Assembly: GCA_009797885.1 (NCBI GenBank)
Contig: WNKP01000004.1
Coordinates: forward strand, 1 to 64,000
DNA from: Flavobacteriaceae bacterium GF1
GTDB lineage: Bacteria; Bacteroidota; Bacteroidia; Flavobacteriales; Flavobacteriaceae
Length of the DNA: 64,000 nt
Direction of reading: 5' to 3'
The notes beneath the pieces were generated by a model. The model had not been told where the DNA came from and made no database searches. It saw only the letters and a program-made list of their open reading frames with translations. Numbering within the stretch: position 1 is the first letter of the stretch; each line of letters starts with the position of its first letter. A program made the position numbers and the translations under genes. Below are positions 7,514 to 16,218 of the stretch, one piece after another.

Positions 7514-8800
7514 TTAGCTCTTTAGTTCTTCCAATCTAAGGGTTACTGCGTTTTTATGGGCCTGTAAGCCTTCGGCCTCAGCCATCAATTCCACACTCTT
7601 TCCAATATTCTGAATTCCCTCTTTGGATATTTTTTGAAACGTCATGCTCTTCATAAAACTGTCCAAATTTACCCCGCTATATTGTTTGGCATAGCCATTG
7701 GTAGGAAGCGTATGATTGGTTCCCGAAGCATAGTCCCCCGCGCTTTCGGGCGTATAGTTTCCAATGAACACCGAACCTGCGTTCATTGTATTATCGATGT
7801 AAAAATCTTCGTTTTCCACACAGACAATATAGTGTTCCGGGCCATAGGCATTAATGAGTTCCAATGCCGTTGTATCATCTTCAACATAGATCAACCTACT
7901 GTTTTCAATGGCCCTTTTTGCAATATCCTTTCGGGGAAGCTCCTGAATTTGCTTTTCAATTTCCATTTCCACCTGCTCCATAAAAGGCGCTGAAGTGGAA
8001 ACCAAAACGACCTGACTATCCACCCCATGTTCAGCCTGACTCAACAAATCTGAAGCAACAAATGCTGCATTGGCAGTTTCGTCCGCGACCACCAACAATT
8101 CACTTGGACCTGCGGGCATGTCAATGGCAACGCCCAGTTTAGTGGCGTACTGTTTCGCAACGGTTACATATTGGTTGCCCGGGCCAAAAAGCTTGTATAC
8201 CTTGGGAATGGTATCGGTGCCATACGTCATTCCAGCTATGGCCTGGATACCTCCAATTTTAAAAATTCGCGTAACTCCACACAGTTTGGCCGTATAAATA
8301 ATGGTCGCATCCAGATTGCCCTTTTCATCCGGGGGACTGCACAGCACAATCTCCTCACACCCTGCCAACTTTGCGGGAATGGCCAACATCAAAATTGTTG
8401 AAAACAAAGGGGCCGTACCACCGGGGATATATAGTCCCACTTTTTGAATGGGCCTTTTTTCCTGCCAACATTTTACTCCGGGCATGGTTTCCAAAACAAC
8501 CTTCGTTGTTTTTTGCGCTTGATGAAATGATTCTATATTTGATTTGGCAATTTGGATGGCCGCTTTCAATTCTTCGGAAACACTGGCATCTGCTTGGGCC
8601 ATTTCTTTTTGGTTGACCGTAAAATGGGATAGTTCCACCCCATCAAATTTTTTGGTAAAGGCTTTTATGGCGCTATCCCCGTTCTGGGACACTTCTTTAA
8701 ATACCTCGGCCACGGTGGGTTCAATGGCCTCAAAAGATTGTGTGGGTCTCGCCAAGATTTCTGCCCAATGTGCACTATCCGGATTTTTATATTTTTTCAT
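7514..8800 (-). CDS. hisD: Histidinol dehydrogenase
   Basis: HisD performs the last two NAD-dependent oxidations from histidinol to histidine and is a zinc enzyme. The 428-residue protein shows the family segments MPAGPSELLVVAD, LLSQAEHGVDSQ and the C-terminal SGVNLDSFMK. The start at 8800 (MKKYKNPDS) is the only sensible one. It lies between hisG and hisC, with a GC-rich palindromic repeat in the gap upstream. Confidence 0.97.
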   Translation of the reverse strand: MKKYKNPDSAHWAEILARPTQSFEAIEPTVAEVFKEVSQNGDSAIKAFTKKFDGVELSHFTVNQKEMAQADASVSEELKAAIQIAKSNIESFHQAQKTTKVVLETMPGVKCWQEKRPIQKVGLYIPGGTAPLFSTILMLAIPAKLAGCEEIVLCSPPDEKGNLDATIIYTAKLCGVTRIFKIGGIQAIAGMTYGTDTIPKVYKLFGPGNQYVTVAKQYATKLGVAIDMPAGPSELLVVADETANAAFVASDLLSQAEHGVDSQVVLVSTSAPFMEQVEMEIEKQIQELPRKDIAKRAIENSRLIYVEDDTTALELINAYGPEHYIVCVENEDFYIDNTMNAGSVFIGNYTPESAGDYASGTNHTLPTNGYAKQYSGVNLDSFMKSMTFQKISKEGIQNIGKSVELMAEAEGLQAHKNAVTLRLEELKS

Positions 8801-8870
8801 ATACCTCCTTAACTTCCCTCAAACAGGAATTTTGTTCTTTCATTTCCTTCTTTTAATCACCTACACCACA

Positions 8871-8900
8871 CCTCCTCCCTTCTGGGAAGGTCGGGAGGGG
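8871..8900. repeat. GC-rich palindromic (REP-like) element between hisG and hisD
   Basis: The string beginning CCTCCTCCCTTCTGGGAAGG and ending GGGAGGGG forms an imperfect hairpin, CCTCCC on one side and GGGAGG on the other. It contrasts sharply with the surrounding AT-rich sequence and lies one base past the hisG stop. It resembles short palindromic repeats dispersed in Bacteroidota genomes, and it may also stabilise or process the mRNA between hisG and hisD. Confidence 0.5.
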
Positions 8901-8901
8901 C

Positions 8902-9756
8902 TTATAACACCATTTTTTCAATTGGACAGACCAAAATACCTTCGGCACCGGCCAACCTCAATTCATCGATTACCTCCCAGAATTTGTCCTTGTTGATTAC
9001 CGTATGTACGGAACTCCAGCCCTCGTCTGCCAGGGGCAATACCGTAGGGCTCCGCATCCCCGGTAAGATCTTCAATATTGCATCAAGACTGGTGTTGGGT
9101 ACGTTCATCAGTACATAACGGTTTTTTCTTGCTTGCAGCACGGATCGGATCCTAAACCTAAGTTTATCCAGAATTTGCCTTCGTTCTTGATCGATTTTTG
9201 GGGAAACGGCCAAAACCGCTTCGCTCTTTAACAGTACTTCAACCTCCTTCAAATTGTTCTTGAACAAGGTGCTGCCGCTGGATACAATATCGCATATCAC
9301 ATCGGCCAGGCCAATATTGGGGGCTATTTCAACGGAACCATTGATCAAATGGATGTCCGCTGTTATTCCCCAACCCTCCAAAAACTTCTGTACTGTATGG
9401 GGGTATGAGGTGGCAATGCGTTTGCCCTCAAAATCCTTGTAATTACTGTAAGTTTTGCTTTTTGGGATGGCCATGGAAACTTTGCATTTTGAAAAACCGA
9501 GTTTTTCCGCGACTTCTATCCCCTCCCCTTTTTCAAAAAGTACATTTTCCCCTATTACGGCAATGTCCACCACACCATCCTTTAAATACTGTGGAATATC
9601 GCCATTGCGCAAATAAAAAACGTCCATAGGGAAATTCCTGGCACTGGCCTTTAGCTGGTCCTTACCATTGTCAATGGAAATCCCGCATTCCTTTAAAATC
9701 TTAAGGGAGTCTTCGTTGAGCCTTCCACTTTTTTGAATTGCAATCCTTAGGTTCAT
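8902..9756 (-). CDS. hisG: ATP phosphoribosyltransferase, long form
   Basis: HisG is the first and feedback-inhibited step of histidine synthesis, joining ATP and PRPP. The start at MNLRIAIQKSGRL (9756) matches the family. The longer frame from 9795 adds 13 atypical residues. The 284-residue length indicates the long form with a C-terminal regulatory domain (about 205-284), so no HisZ is needed. The phosphate-binding DIVSSGSTL segment is visible. It is the first structural gene after the leader attenuator. Confidence 0.97.
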   Translation of the reverse strand: MNLRIAIQKSGRLNEDSLKILKECGISIDNGKDQLKASARNFPMDVFYLRNGDIPQYLKDGVVDIAVIGENVLFEKGEGIEVAEKLGFSKCKVSMAIPKSKTYSNYKDFEGKRIATSYPHTVQKFLEGWGITADIHLINGSVEIAPNIGLADVICDIVSSGSTLFKNNLKEVEVLLKSEAVLAVSPKIDQERRQILDKLRFRIRSVLQARKNRYVLMNVPNTSLDAILKILPGMRSPTVLPLADEGWSSVHTVINKDKFWEVIDELRLAGAEGILVCPIEKMVL

Positions 9757-9871
9757 AACTTCTTGTCTTTCCTGCTTGTCACCCTGACCGCCCACCTGAA
9801 TGCCAAGAGCGGGCAGTTAGTCGAAGGGTAGGCAGGAATCTAATTTAACTTTACAACTTATTTTAGTGCTA

Positions 9872-9885
9872 CCCACTTTCGTGGG
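9872..9885 (-). promoter_or_regulatory. Small hairpin after the his leader terminator
   Basis: A perfect 5-bp stem (CCCAC/GTGGG) closes a 4-base loop, GAAA on the minus strand, a stable GNRA tetraloop. It follows the U-tract of the attenuator, inside the 5' region of transcripts that read through. The role is unknown; mRNA stabilisation is possible. Confidence 0.45.
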
Positions 9886-9887
9886 AA

Positions 9888-9918
9888 TAAAAAAACCCGC
9901 TTGATTGCTCAAACGGGT
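9888..9918 (-). terminator. Attenuator terminator of the his operon
   Basis: On the minus strand a 10-bp stem (ACCCG outer arm, one G-U wobble, GCAA loop) at 9918-9895 is followed by a run of seven T. The wobble is a C-A mismatch on the plus strand, which shows that the minus transcript is the functional one. It starts 29 bases after the stop of the His-rich leader ORF. A GCTCAGG segment inside the leader ORF can pair with the CCTGA and TGAGC segments near the terminator 5' arm, giving a plausible antiterminator. The alternative folding is inferred, not calculated. Confidence 0.85.
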
Positions 9919-9947
9919 CAGGTTATTTTGACTTACACAAAATATCG

Positions 9948-10001
9948 TTACCTCGCCTGAGCGATGCTATCGATATGATGGTGTGTAAATTTGTTTCTCA
10001 T
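9948..10001 (-). CDS. hisL: His operon leader peptide
   Basis: A 17-residue ORF, MRNKFTHHHIDSIAQAR, with three consecutive histidine codons (CAC CAT CAT). It ends 29 bases before an intrinsic terminator and about 190 bases before hisG. This is the textbook arrangement for ribosome-stalling attenuation: scarcity of charged tRNA-His stalls translation at the His run and should favour the antiterminator. It was too short for routine gene calling. Position, codon content and terminator together make it convincing. Confidence 0.85.
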   Translation of the reverse strand: MRNKFTHHHIDSIAQAR

Positions 10002-10047
10002 TTCGTTGACGAAGGTAAAATTTAATTTCTATACAAAAAAGAAATTA

Positions 10048-10863
10048 TTAGTTATTTCCCAAAATCAAGGGAAGGCCATCATCTCCTGAACCAACGACCA
10101 CTACTTTGGCATTTGGGGATTGCGATAGCTTTAAGGTGGCCTCTATACCCTTGTCCTGCAAAATCTTGTCCGTAAGGGACGCGCTCAAAATCTTGTTCGC
10201 ATCGGCCTTACCTTGTGCCTCTATACGCTGACGTTCGGCTTCCTTCTCGGCGGTAACCAGTCGAAATTCATATTCCAAGGACTCCTGTTCCTGTTTTAAT
10301 TTACGCTCAATCGCTTCCTTAATAGTTGGGGGGAGGGTAACATCGCGCACCAAGATTTCGTCGAGAACAATATGCTGGTCTTCCACGATTTTCTTGGTTT
10401 CTTCGAAAATCTCGGCCTGAATGGCATCCCTTTTACTGGAATACAATTGCTCAGGGGTGTAACGACCCACTACCGAACGTGCGGCAGAGCGTATGGTAGG
10501 CAGCAAAATCCTATCCAAATACCCTTCACCGATCTGTTGGTGAAGCTGGCCCAATTCCCCATATTTGGGCATATACCATGCCGAGGCATCCAATTGAATA
10601 TCCAAACCATTGGAGGAAAGTACTTTCATTTTCTCAAATACCTCCTGTCTTCTTACTTCGTATATATACACCCTGTTCCAAGGGGCCACTAGATGAAAGC
10701 CTTCTCCCAAGGGAGGTTCGTCAGTAACCACACCACCACTAAAACGCTTCCAAAGTACCCCGGCTTCACCGGCACCAATGTTTATGGCCGATTTGGAAAT
10801 TAAAATGAACACTAAAATTATGACCACCACGGTGGGCAATGCAATTTTTGGTAATCTATCCAT
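10048..10863 (-). CDS. Prohibitin/SPFH-domain membrane protein
   Basis: A 271-residue protein with one N-terminal membrane segment (about 7-26). The SPFH/band 7 domain follows (about 30-200), then a charged helical region rich in Glu, Lys and Gln (about 175-230) as in prohibitins. Such proteins form ring-like scaffolds at the inner membrane, and the bacterial clients vary. It follows the VWA gene by 13 bases, so they likely form one unit. The his leader starts 47 bases after its stop. Confidence 0.88.
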   Translation of the reverse strand: MDRLPKIALPTVVVIILVFILISKSAINIGAGEAGVLWKRFSGGVVTDEPPLGEGFHLVAPWNRVYIYEVRRQEVFEKMKVLSSNGLDIQLDASAWYMPKYGELGQLHQQIGEGYLDRILLPTIRSAARSVVGRYTPEQLYSSKRDAIQAEIFEETKKIVEDQHIVLDEILVRDVTLPPTIKEAIERKLKQEQESLEYEFRLVTAEKEAERQRIEAQGKADANKILSASLTDKILQDKGIEATLKLSQSPNAKVVVVGSGDDGLPLILGNN

Positions 10864-10876
10864 AAGTTCTATTCTT

Positions 10877-12901
10877 TTATAATAATCCGTTATATTTTCT
10901 TATAAACCATTCCAGGGCAAGGGCAAAAACCATAATGCCCAACACTATGCTAAAATCTATTAAAGATACTACATTCTTTGTGCTTTTCTGAACTGGAAGA
11001 AATTGATTTTCGTTCAATAAATCTGTTATGAGACCAGAAACCTGGGAAGGGTAATACAAGTTCCCGGAATTGTTCTCCGCCAATCTTCTTAACTTTACAT
11101 GATTGGCATTTAAGAACTGCTTTTCCAAATCAAAATCCAAAATTGTAAACTGCCCCGATTTGGAAATACGTTCCATGGTTTCCGTAACCGTAAAGCTATA
11201 CTCCCCTTCTTCCAAGTCGCTCAAGTCTGCCTGAAATTGATTTCCTTTTAAAAGCATGGGAATGTCCCGGACCAGTCCATCATTACTTTTCAGATTTAAA
11301 TTGAGACTGGCATTTTCATCAAAGCTATAGGTATTATCAAAAAAGGAGGCTTTGATTAAGGTTTCCGAAGTGTTTTCATAGGTTGTTTCAAAATCCAACT
11401 GCAATCGTTCCCTTTTCCCTGAGTTGGAAAGGTAGAATATGAGTTTTCCCATGAGTTCATCAAAGCCTGAAAAATCCTTTTCGTTCCTGTAGGTACGCAA
11501 CCGCCACTTCCAAATATTGGCACCCAAAAGAAACGCCTGTTTATTGCCATCGGGGAGGACAAACCATAACGGTTCCTGCAAATTTACCCTACGAATCTGC
11601 TGGTAGGCAATTATACTGGGTTCCGTGTTGAATCGCAATTCCCCCAGTTCCCCTTCCAAAGGCGGAAATCCATCCATTAGGAAATTGGCAATATCAAATA
11701 CCTCAAAAGCGGCATTTTTGAACGGAAGGATTTCCTCGCCCTGACCAAATGCTTCCATGGTAAAACCTTCCAATTTGGTATTTAAAAAGCTCCAATCCGT
11801 TTCGGGGCCCGTAATGGTAAAAACGCCCCCGCCCCGCTGTTTGATAAAATCATAGATGCTTCGAAAGGAGGCGTTGGGTTGGTAAAGGACAAAAACGTCA
11901 ATGGCTTCCAACCTTTCCACGGGTGTATTGGGGGCCATGATGACCACCTGCCGTTGTTCATTGGATTCGATGGCTTTTTTTAAGGCCCCGATATCCGGAT
12001 GCTTAAAGGAAGATACGATACCAACAACCGTTTTTTCATCAATGACCTCTATAGTGGTGCGCTTTACATTGTTTAAGACATTCCTTTCGTTTTCCAAGGC
12101 GGACAGGGCCACTTCAATGGTTTTGATGCCCGTAGATTGCGCCTTTAGGAGTATGTTGATGTTATGGGAGCGTTCATTTTTGGAAAACTGCAAGGATTCC
12201 CTGTGGACAACACGGCCGTCCATCGTGATCCTAACAGTGGTTCCAACTGTGAATTCCCCTGAATACACAAGCTGGGCCTCTAGTGGAAACTGATTGTCCA
12301 AGAAGGCATATTTGTTCAGGTTCACCAAACCCACCCCAACATCTTGATAGGATGTGGTATCCCCAACAACTATGGTATTGAGTTGTACTTGATTTCCCAA
12401 ATCCAGGTACTCATAATCCCTTCCATAGGTCTGGTTTCCATCAGAGACCAGAATTACCGCATTATTTCCGCTGGCAAAGGTCTCCTTTAGGGTCGCCAGT
12501 CCATTTGAAATGTCAGTTCTTTTTCCAGTGAAATCCAGACTATCCAGAGGTTTTACCTCTTTTGAAAAAGCATACTGTCGGATGGAGAACTTTTCCTGCA
12601 ATCCTTCATCCTGGGAAAATTGATTGACCAAATCCCTGACCCGCCCGGACTGTCCAAGGTTGGAAATGGAGGAGGATCCATCCACCAAAAGCACCAGATT
12701 AGACTTTTCCAGATGATAACCGTTCTTGGTAAATTCCGGGTTGATGAGCAACAAAAATCCCGAGAACAGCATCACAAAACGAAGTGCTATCAAAAGGATT
12801 TTTTTGGTTGCCCCACCTGTATATTTCCGGTAATGGAAAACTACAATACCCAGCGCCACGAGAAAGGCTATCAGCATCAGTACTATGGTCTGGATCTGCA
12901 T
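10877..12901 (-). CDS. Large membrane protein with von Willebrand factor A-like domain
   Basis: A 674-residue protein with two N-terminal membrane helices (about 4-22 and 34-54) and one at the C-terminus (about 645-665). This is the BatA/CoxE-like layout, with the bulk in the periplasm. A VWA-like metal site is visible as VLLVDGSSSIS near 72-82 (DxSxS variant, Asp-Gly-Ser-Ser-Ser), with a VSDGNQT motif near 154-160. The substrate and partners are unknown. It is cotranscribed with fabG upstream (13-base gap) and the prohibitin-like gene downstream. Confidence 0.8.
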   Translation of the reverse strand: MQIQTIVLMLIAFLVALGIVVFHYRKYTGGATKKILLIALRFVMLFSGFLLLINPEFTKNGYHLEKSNLVLLVDGSSSISNLGQSGRVRDLVNQFSQDEGLQEKFSIRQYAFSKEVKPLDSLDFTGKRTDISNGLATLKETFASGNNAVILVSDGNQTYGRDYEYLDLGNQVQLNTIVVGDTTSYQDVGVGLVNLNKYAFLDNQFPLEAQLVYSGEFTVGTTVRITMDGRVVHRESLQFSKNERSHNINILLKAQSTGIKTIEVALSALENERNVLNNVKRTTIEVIDEKTVVGIVSSFKHPDIGALKKAIESNEQRQVVIMAPNTPVERLEAIDVFVLYQPNASFRSIYDFIKQRGGGVFTITGPETDWSFLNTKLEGFTMEAFGQGEEILPFKNAAFEVFDIANFLMDGFPPLEGELGELRFNTEPSIIAYQQIRRVNLQEPLWFVLPDGNKQAFLLGANIWKWRLRTYRNEKDFSGFDELMGKLIFYLSNSGKRERLQLDFETTYENTSETLIKASFFDNTYSFDENASLNLNLKSNDGLVRDIPMLLKGNQFQADLSDLEEGEYSFTVTETMERISKSGQFTILDFDLEKQFLNANHVKLRRLAENNSGNLYYPSQVSGLITDLLNENQFLPVQKSTKNVVSLIDFSIVLGIMVFALALEWFIRKYNGLL

Positions 12902-12914
12902 AAAAAGGTTTACG

Positions 12915-13661
12915 TTAAGTCAGCATACCACCGTCCACGTTCAAGACCTGACCCGTTACATAAGCAGAAAGGTCAGAAGCCAGGAACAAACAGGCATTGG
13001 CAACATCTTCCGGTGAACCTCCCCTTTTCAAGGGAATGGCATCCCGCCAGCCCTGGACGGTTTTTTCATCCAACTTGTCGGTCATCTCGGTTTCGATAAA
13101 GCCTGGAGCGATTGCATTGCATCGAATATTTCGGGAGCCCAATTCCAGGGCGACCGATTTTGTGAAACCGATCATTCCGGCTTTGGAAGCCGCATAATTG
13201 GTTTGACCTGCATTTCCCTTAACGCCCACAACACTGCTCATATTAATGATGGAACCGGACCTTTGCTTTAAAAGGGTACGTTGCACGGCTTTGGTCATAT
13301 TGAAAACGGACTTCAAATTGACCTCAATTACCTTGTCAAAATCTTCTTCCCCCATACGCATCAACAAGTTGTCCTTTGTGATTCCCGCATTGTTGATCAA
13401 TACATCTATTCCGTCAAAATCTTGCAATACCGAAGCTACCAATTGCTCCGCTTCCTCAAAACTGGCAGCGTTGCTTTTGTAGGCTTTGGCTTTCACTCCC
13501 AAGGAGTTAAGCTCCTTTTCCAATTCCAGGGCAGGGCCTTCACTGGAACTATAGGTAAAGGCCACATTGGCTCCATGACGTGCAAATACTTCCGCAATTC
13601 CTTTGCCTATGCCCCTGCCGGCCCCGGTAATGATTACATTCTTATCGTCTAAAAGTTTCAT
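12915..13661 (-). CDS. fabG: 3-oxoacyl-ACP reductase
   Basis: A 248-residue classical short-chain dehydrogenase. The NADPH-binding GAGRGIGKGIA loop is at 13-23, NNAG at about 88-91, the catalytic YAASKAG near 153-159, and the C-terminal NVDGGML is typical of FabG. It reduces beta-ketoacyl-ACP in fatty acid elongation. Other SDR activities cannot be excluded, but length and ending match FabG closely. Confidence 0.92.
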   Translation of the reverse strand: MKLLDDKNVIITGAGRGIGKGIAEVFARHGANVAFTYSSSEGPALELEKELNSLGVKAKAYKSNAASFEEAEQLVASVLQDFDGIDVLINNAGITKDNLLMRMGEEDFDKVIEVNLKSVFNMTKAVQRTLLKQRSGSIINMSSVVGVKGNAGQTNYAASKAGMIGFTKSVALELGSRNIRCNAIAPGFIETEMTDKLDEKTVQGWRDAIPLKRGGSPEDVANACLFLASDLSAYVTGQVLNVDGGMLT

Positions 13662-13720
13662 AGGTTTTAATTAAGGTTGGTAAAATTCAAATATAGGATT
13701 TGTGAGGGTATAAGCCCATA

Positions 13721-13746
13721 AAAAAATCCCGACCTGGCCGGGATTT
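13721..13746 (-). terminator. Intrinsic terminator after sucD
   Basis: An 8-bp stem, AAATCCCG/CGGGATTT, with a 7-base loop is followed on the minus strand by further T residues. It lies 22 bases past the sucD stop and 60 bases upstream of fabG, so it separates the two transcription units. The A-run on the other side would make it partly bidirectional. Confidence 0.85.
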
Positions 13747-13768
13747 AGTATTGTTTTAACGGATTGCC

Positions 13769-14641
13769 CTACGCCATCACCTGTTTTACCGTGATGCCAA
13801 TTTTGGCCGGAGAATCCACCACATGGATTCCACATTCCCGCATAATACGTTTTTTGGCCTGTGCCGTATCGTCACTACCTCCAACAATGGCGCCGGCATG
13901 GCCCATGGTACGACCGGCAGGTGCGGTTTCTCCCGCAATAAATCCGACTATCGGTTTTTTACTGCCACTTGCCTTATACCAATTGGCAGCATCGGCTTCC
14001 AATTGTCCCCCAATTTCGCCGATCATGACCACACAATCGGTATCTGGGTCATTTATTAAAAGTTCAACGGCTTCTTTTGTGGTAGTTCCGATGATGGGAT
14101 CTCCACCAATTCCAATTGCCGTGGTTATTCCCAAACCTTGGCGAACCACTTGATCTGCGGCTTCATAGGTCAATGTTCCGGATTTGGAAACGATACCTAC
14201 ATTGCCTTCCTTAAAGACAAAGCCGGGCATGATCCCAACTTTGGCCTCACCAGGGGTGATCACACCTGGACAATTGGGTCCTATCAACGTGCAATCCAAG
14301 TCCTTGATATAGTCGTTTGCTTTTACCATATCGGCCACCGGAATACCTTCGGTTATCGTTATGATCACTTTTATCCCTGAATTGGCGGCTTCCATGATGG
14401 CATCTGCAGCAAAGGCAGGGGGCACAAAGATAATCGATGTATCGGCTCCAACCTTTTCAACGGCATCCGCTACCGTATTGAACACGGGCTTCCCTAGATG
14501 TTCCTGTCCACCCTTCCCCGGGGTGACCCCACCAACAACATTGGTTCCGTAAGCTATCATTTGTTCTGCATGAAAGGTTCCTTCACTTCCGGTAAAACCC
14601 TGTACAATTATTTTTGAGTCCTTATTGACCAATACACTCAT
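13769..14641 (-). CDS. sucD: Succinyl-CoA synthetase alpha subunit
   Basis: The alpha subunit of succinate-CoA ligase in the TCA cycle. It binds CoA and carries the phosphohistidine. Of its 290 residues, the CoA-binding [13 protein letters not shown] is near 15-27, the IGPNCPG segment follows, and the active-site GHAGAIVGG lies near 246-254. The beta subunit gene sucC is not adjacent in this window. The length is standard. Confidence 0.97.
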   Translation of the reverse strand: MSVLVNKDSKIIVQGFTGSEGTFHAEQMIAYGTNVVGGVTPGKGGQEHLGKPVFNTVADAVEKVGADTSIIFVPPAFAADAIMEAANSGIKVIITITEGIPVADMVKANDYIKDLDCTLIGPNCPGVITPGEAKVGIMPGFVFKEGNVGIVSKSGTLTYEAADQVVRQGLGITTAIGIGGDPIIGTTTKEAVELLINDPDTDCVVMIGEIGGQLEADAANWYKASGSKKPIVGFIAGETAPAGRTMGHAGAIVGGSDDTAQAKKRIMRECGIHVVDSPAKIGITVKQVMA

Positions 14642-14704
14642 TATATCTTTTTTAAAAAGTTCGACAAAAATAGGATATCATCAATGAATAATAAAGTCCG
14701 TTCC

Positions 14705-15640
14705 TTAAATGTTCTTTACTTTTTCCAATATACTAGGAATCTGTTTTACGCTTGCCATTTGCTTCAACTTTTCCCGGGCTTCTTCGGCAGGACTCCCAAA
14801 ATAGGTTTTCCCGCCCTTTAAGGATTTTGCAATACCTGTCTGGGCAAGGACCACGGCTTTTTTTCCTACGGTAATTCCACTGGTCACGCCTACCTGTCCC
14901 CAAAGGGTGACCTCATCTTCAATGACCACACAACCTGCAATACCACATTGTGATGCAATGAGACATTTTTTACCAATAACGGTGTCGTGTCCAACCTGGA
15001 TTTGATTATCCAATTTACTTCCTTCTTTGATTGTTGTATCTCCGGTAACTCCCCTGTCAATGGTACAACCGGCACCAATCTCGACCTCATCTTCAATTAT
15101 TACCCGGCCTACTGAGAAAAACTTATCCCATTTTTCATCTCGCTTGTTGTAGTAAAAGGCGTCTCCCCCAAGGACCGTTCCTGAATGTATAATCACATTG
15201 TTCCCTATAATGCAATTATCATTAATGGCCACATTTGAATGAATTAGGCAATTTTCCCCAATCCTTACATTGTTTCCAATGAATACGTTGGGTTGAATTA
15301 TGGTGTTCTTTCCAATGGTAGCGGATTCTGCGATACTTTGCGAAGCAGGTTGGAAGGGTTTGAAATGTGTTGTTAATTTATTGAAATCCCGAAACGGGTC
15401 ATCGGAAATCAATAGGGATTTGCCTTCGGGACAATCCACTTTTTTATTGATCAATACGGTGGTCGCTGCCGAATCCAAGGCTTTTTGGTAGTATTTCGGA
15501 TGGTCTACGAATACGATGTCCCCTGCTTCAACCACATGGATTTCATTCATTCCCAGCACCTCAAAATCGGGTGCACCTACAAATTCGGCTCCTATGAGTT
15601 CCGCAATTTCGCTTAAGGAGTATGGCCTGGCAAACTTCAT
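14705..15640 (-). CDS. LpxD-like UDP-3-O-acylglucosamine N-acyltransferase paralogue
   Basis: A 311-residue protein with an N-terminal uridine-binding-like domain (about 1-95). A left-handed beta helix of hexapeptide repeats (about 105-270, many I-G-N/V-I-G turns) and a short helical end follow. It is clearly related to LpxD at 18393-19430 but shorter and divergent. Flavobacteria commonly carry this second copy beside efp. It may acylate a different sugar nucleotide or chain, which cannot be told from sequence. It lies 9 bases downstream of efp. Confidence 0.85.
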   Translation of the reverse strand: MKFARPYSLSEIAELIGAEFVGAPDFEVLGMNEIHVVEAGDIVFVDHPKYYQKALDSAATTVLINKKVDCPEGKSLLISDDPFRDFNKLTTHFKPFQPASQSIAESATIGKNTIIQPNVFIGNNVRIGENCLIHSNVAINDNCIIGNNVIIHSGTVLGGDAFYYNKRDEKWDKFFSVGRVIIEDEVEIGAGCTIDRGVTGDTTIKEGSKLDNQIQVGHDTVIGKKCLIASQCGIAGCVVIEDEVTLWGQVGVTSGITVGKKAVVLAQTGIAKSLKGGKTYFGSPAEEAREKLKQMASVKQIPSILEKVKNI

Positions 15641-15649
15641 CGCTACTTC

Positions 15650-16216
15650 TTATTCCTTGGCCCTTTCTTGATACGAGGCCGTTGCCGTATCTATTTTTAT
15701 CCTGTCGCCTTCATTGATGAAAAGCGGAACATTGATCCTTGCTCCCGTCTCCACTGTTGCGGGTTTGGTCGCATTGGTCGCCGTGTTTCCCTTTACTCCG
15801 GGTTCGGTATGGGTTACTTCCAATATCACGCTTGCAGGCATTTCAACCGATAAGGGCATTTGGTCCTCCGTATTGAAGATTATGGTCACTACCTGTCCTT
15901 CCTTCATTAAGTCCGGTGAATCCAAGGCATCTTTCTGCAGTGCAATTTGATTGTAATCATCCGTATTCATGAAATGGAAGGTATCCCCCTCCGCATATAA
16001 ATACTGATAGGAACGGGTCTCCACCCGTACATCCTCAATTTTATGACCTGCGGAAAACGTATTGTCGATGACCTTTCCCGTAGTAACACTTTTTAATTTG
16101 GTACGTACAAAAGCCGGTCCTTTTCCGGGTTTCACATGAAGGAATTCAACAATTTTATAAATATCATTGTTGTACTTGATGCACAACCCTTTTCTAATAT
16201 CCGAAGTATTTGCCAT
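15650..16216 (-). CDS. efp: Elongation factor P
   Basis: EF-P relieves ribosome stalling at polyproline stretches. The 188-residue protein has the usual three beta-barrel domains. The modification loop near residue 32 reads HVKPGKGPAFV, with a Lys (KPGKG) at the position modified in other bacteria. The gene is placed between lpxA (2-base gap) and the LpxD paralogue, apparently in one transcript with lipid A genes. Confidence 0.97.
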   Translation of the reverse strand: MANTSDIRKGLCIKYNNDIYKIVEFLHVKPGKGPAFVRTKLKSVTTGKVIDNTFSAGHKIEDVRVETRSYQYLYAEGDTFHFMNTDDYNQIALQKDALDSPDLMKEGQVVTIIFNTEDQMPLSVEMPASVILEVTHTEPGVKGNTATNATKPATVETGARINVPLFINEGDRIKIDTATASYQERAKE

Positions 16217-16218
16217 AA

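Noticed and set aside
12620-13099. Plus-strand 159-residue frame across the VWA and fabG genes
   Set aside because: It spans two confident minus-strand genes and has no domain-like composition.
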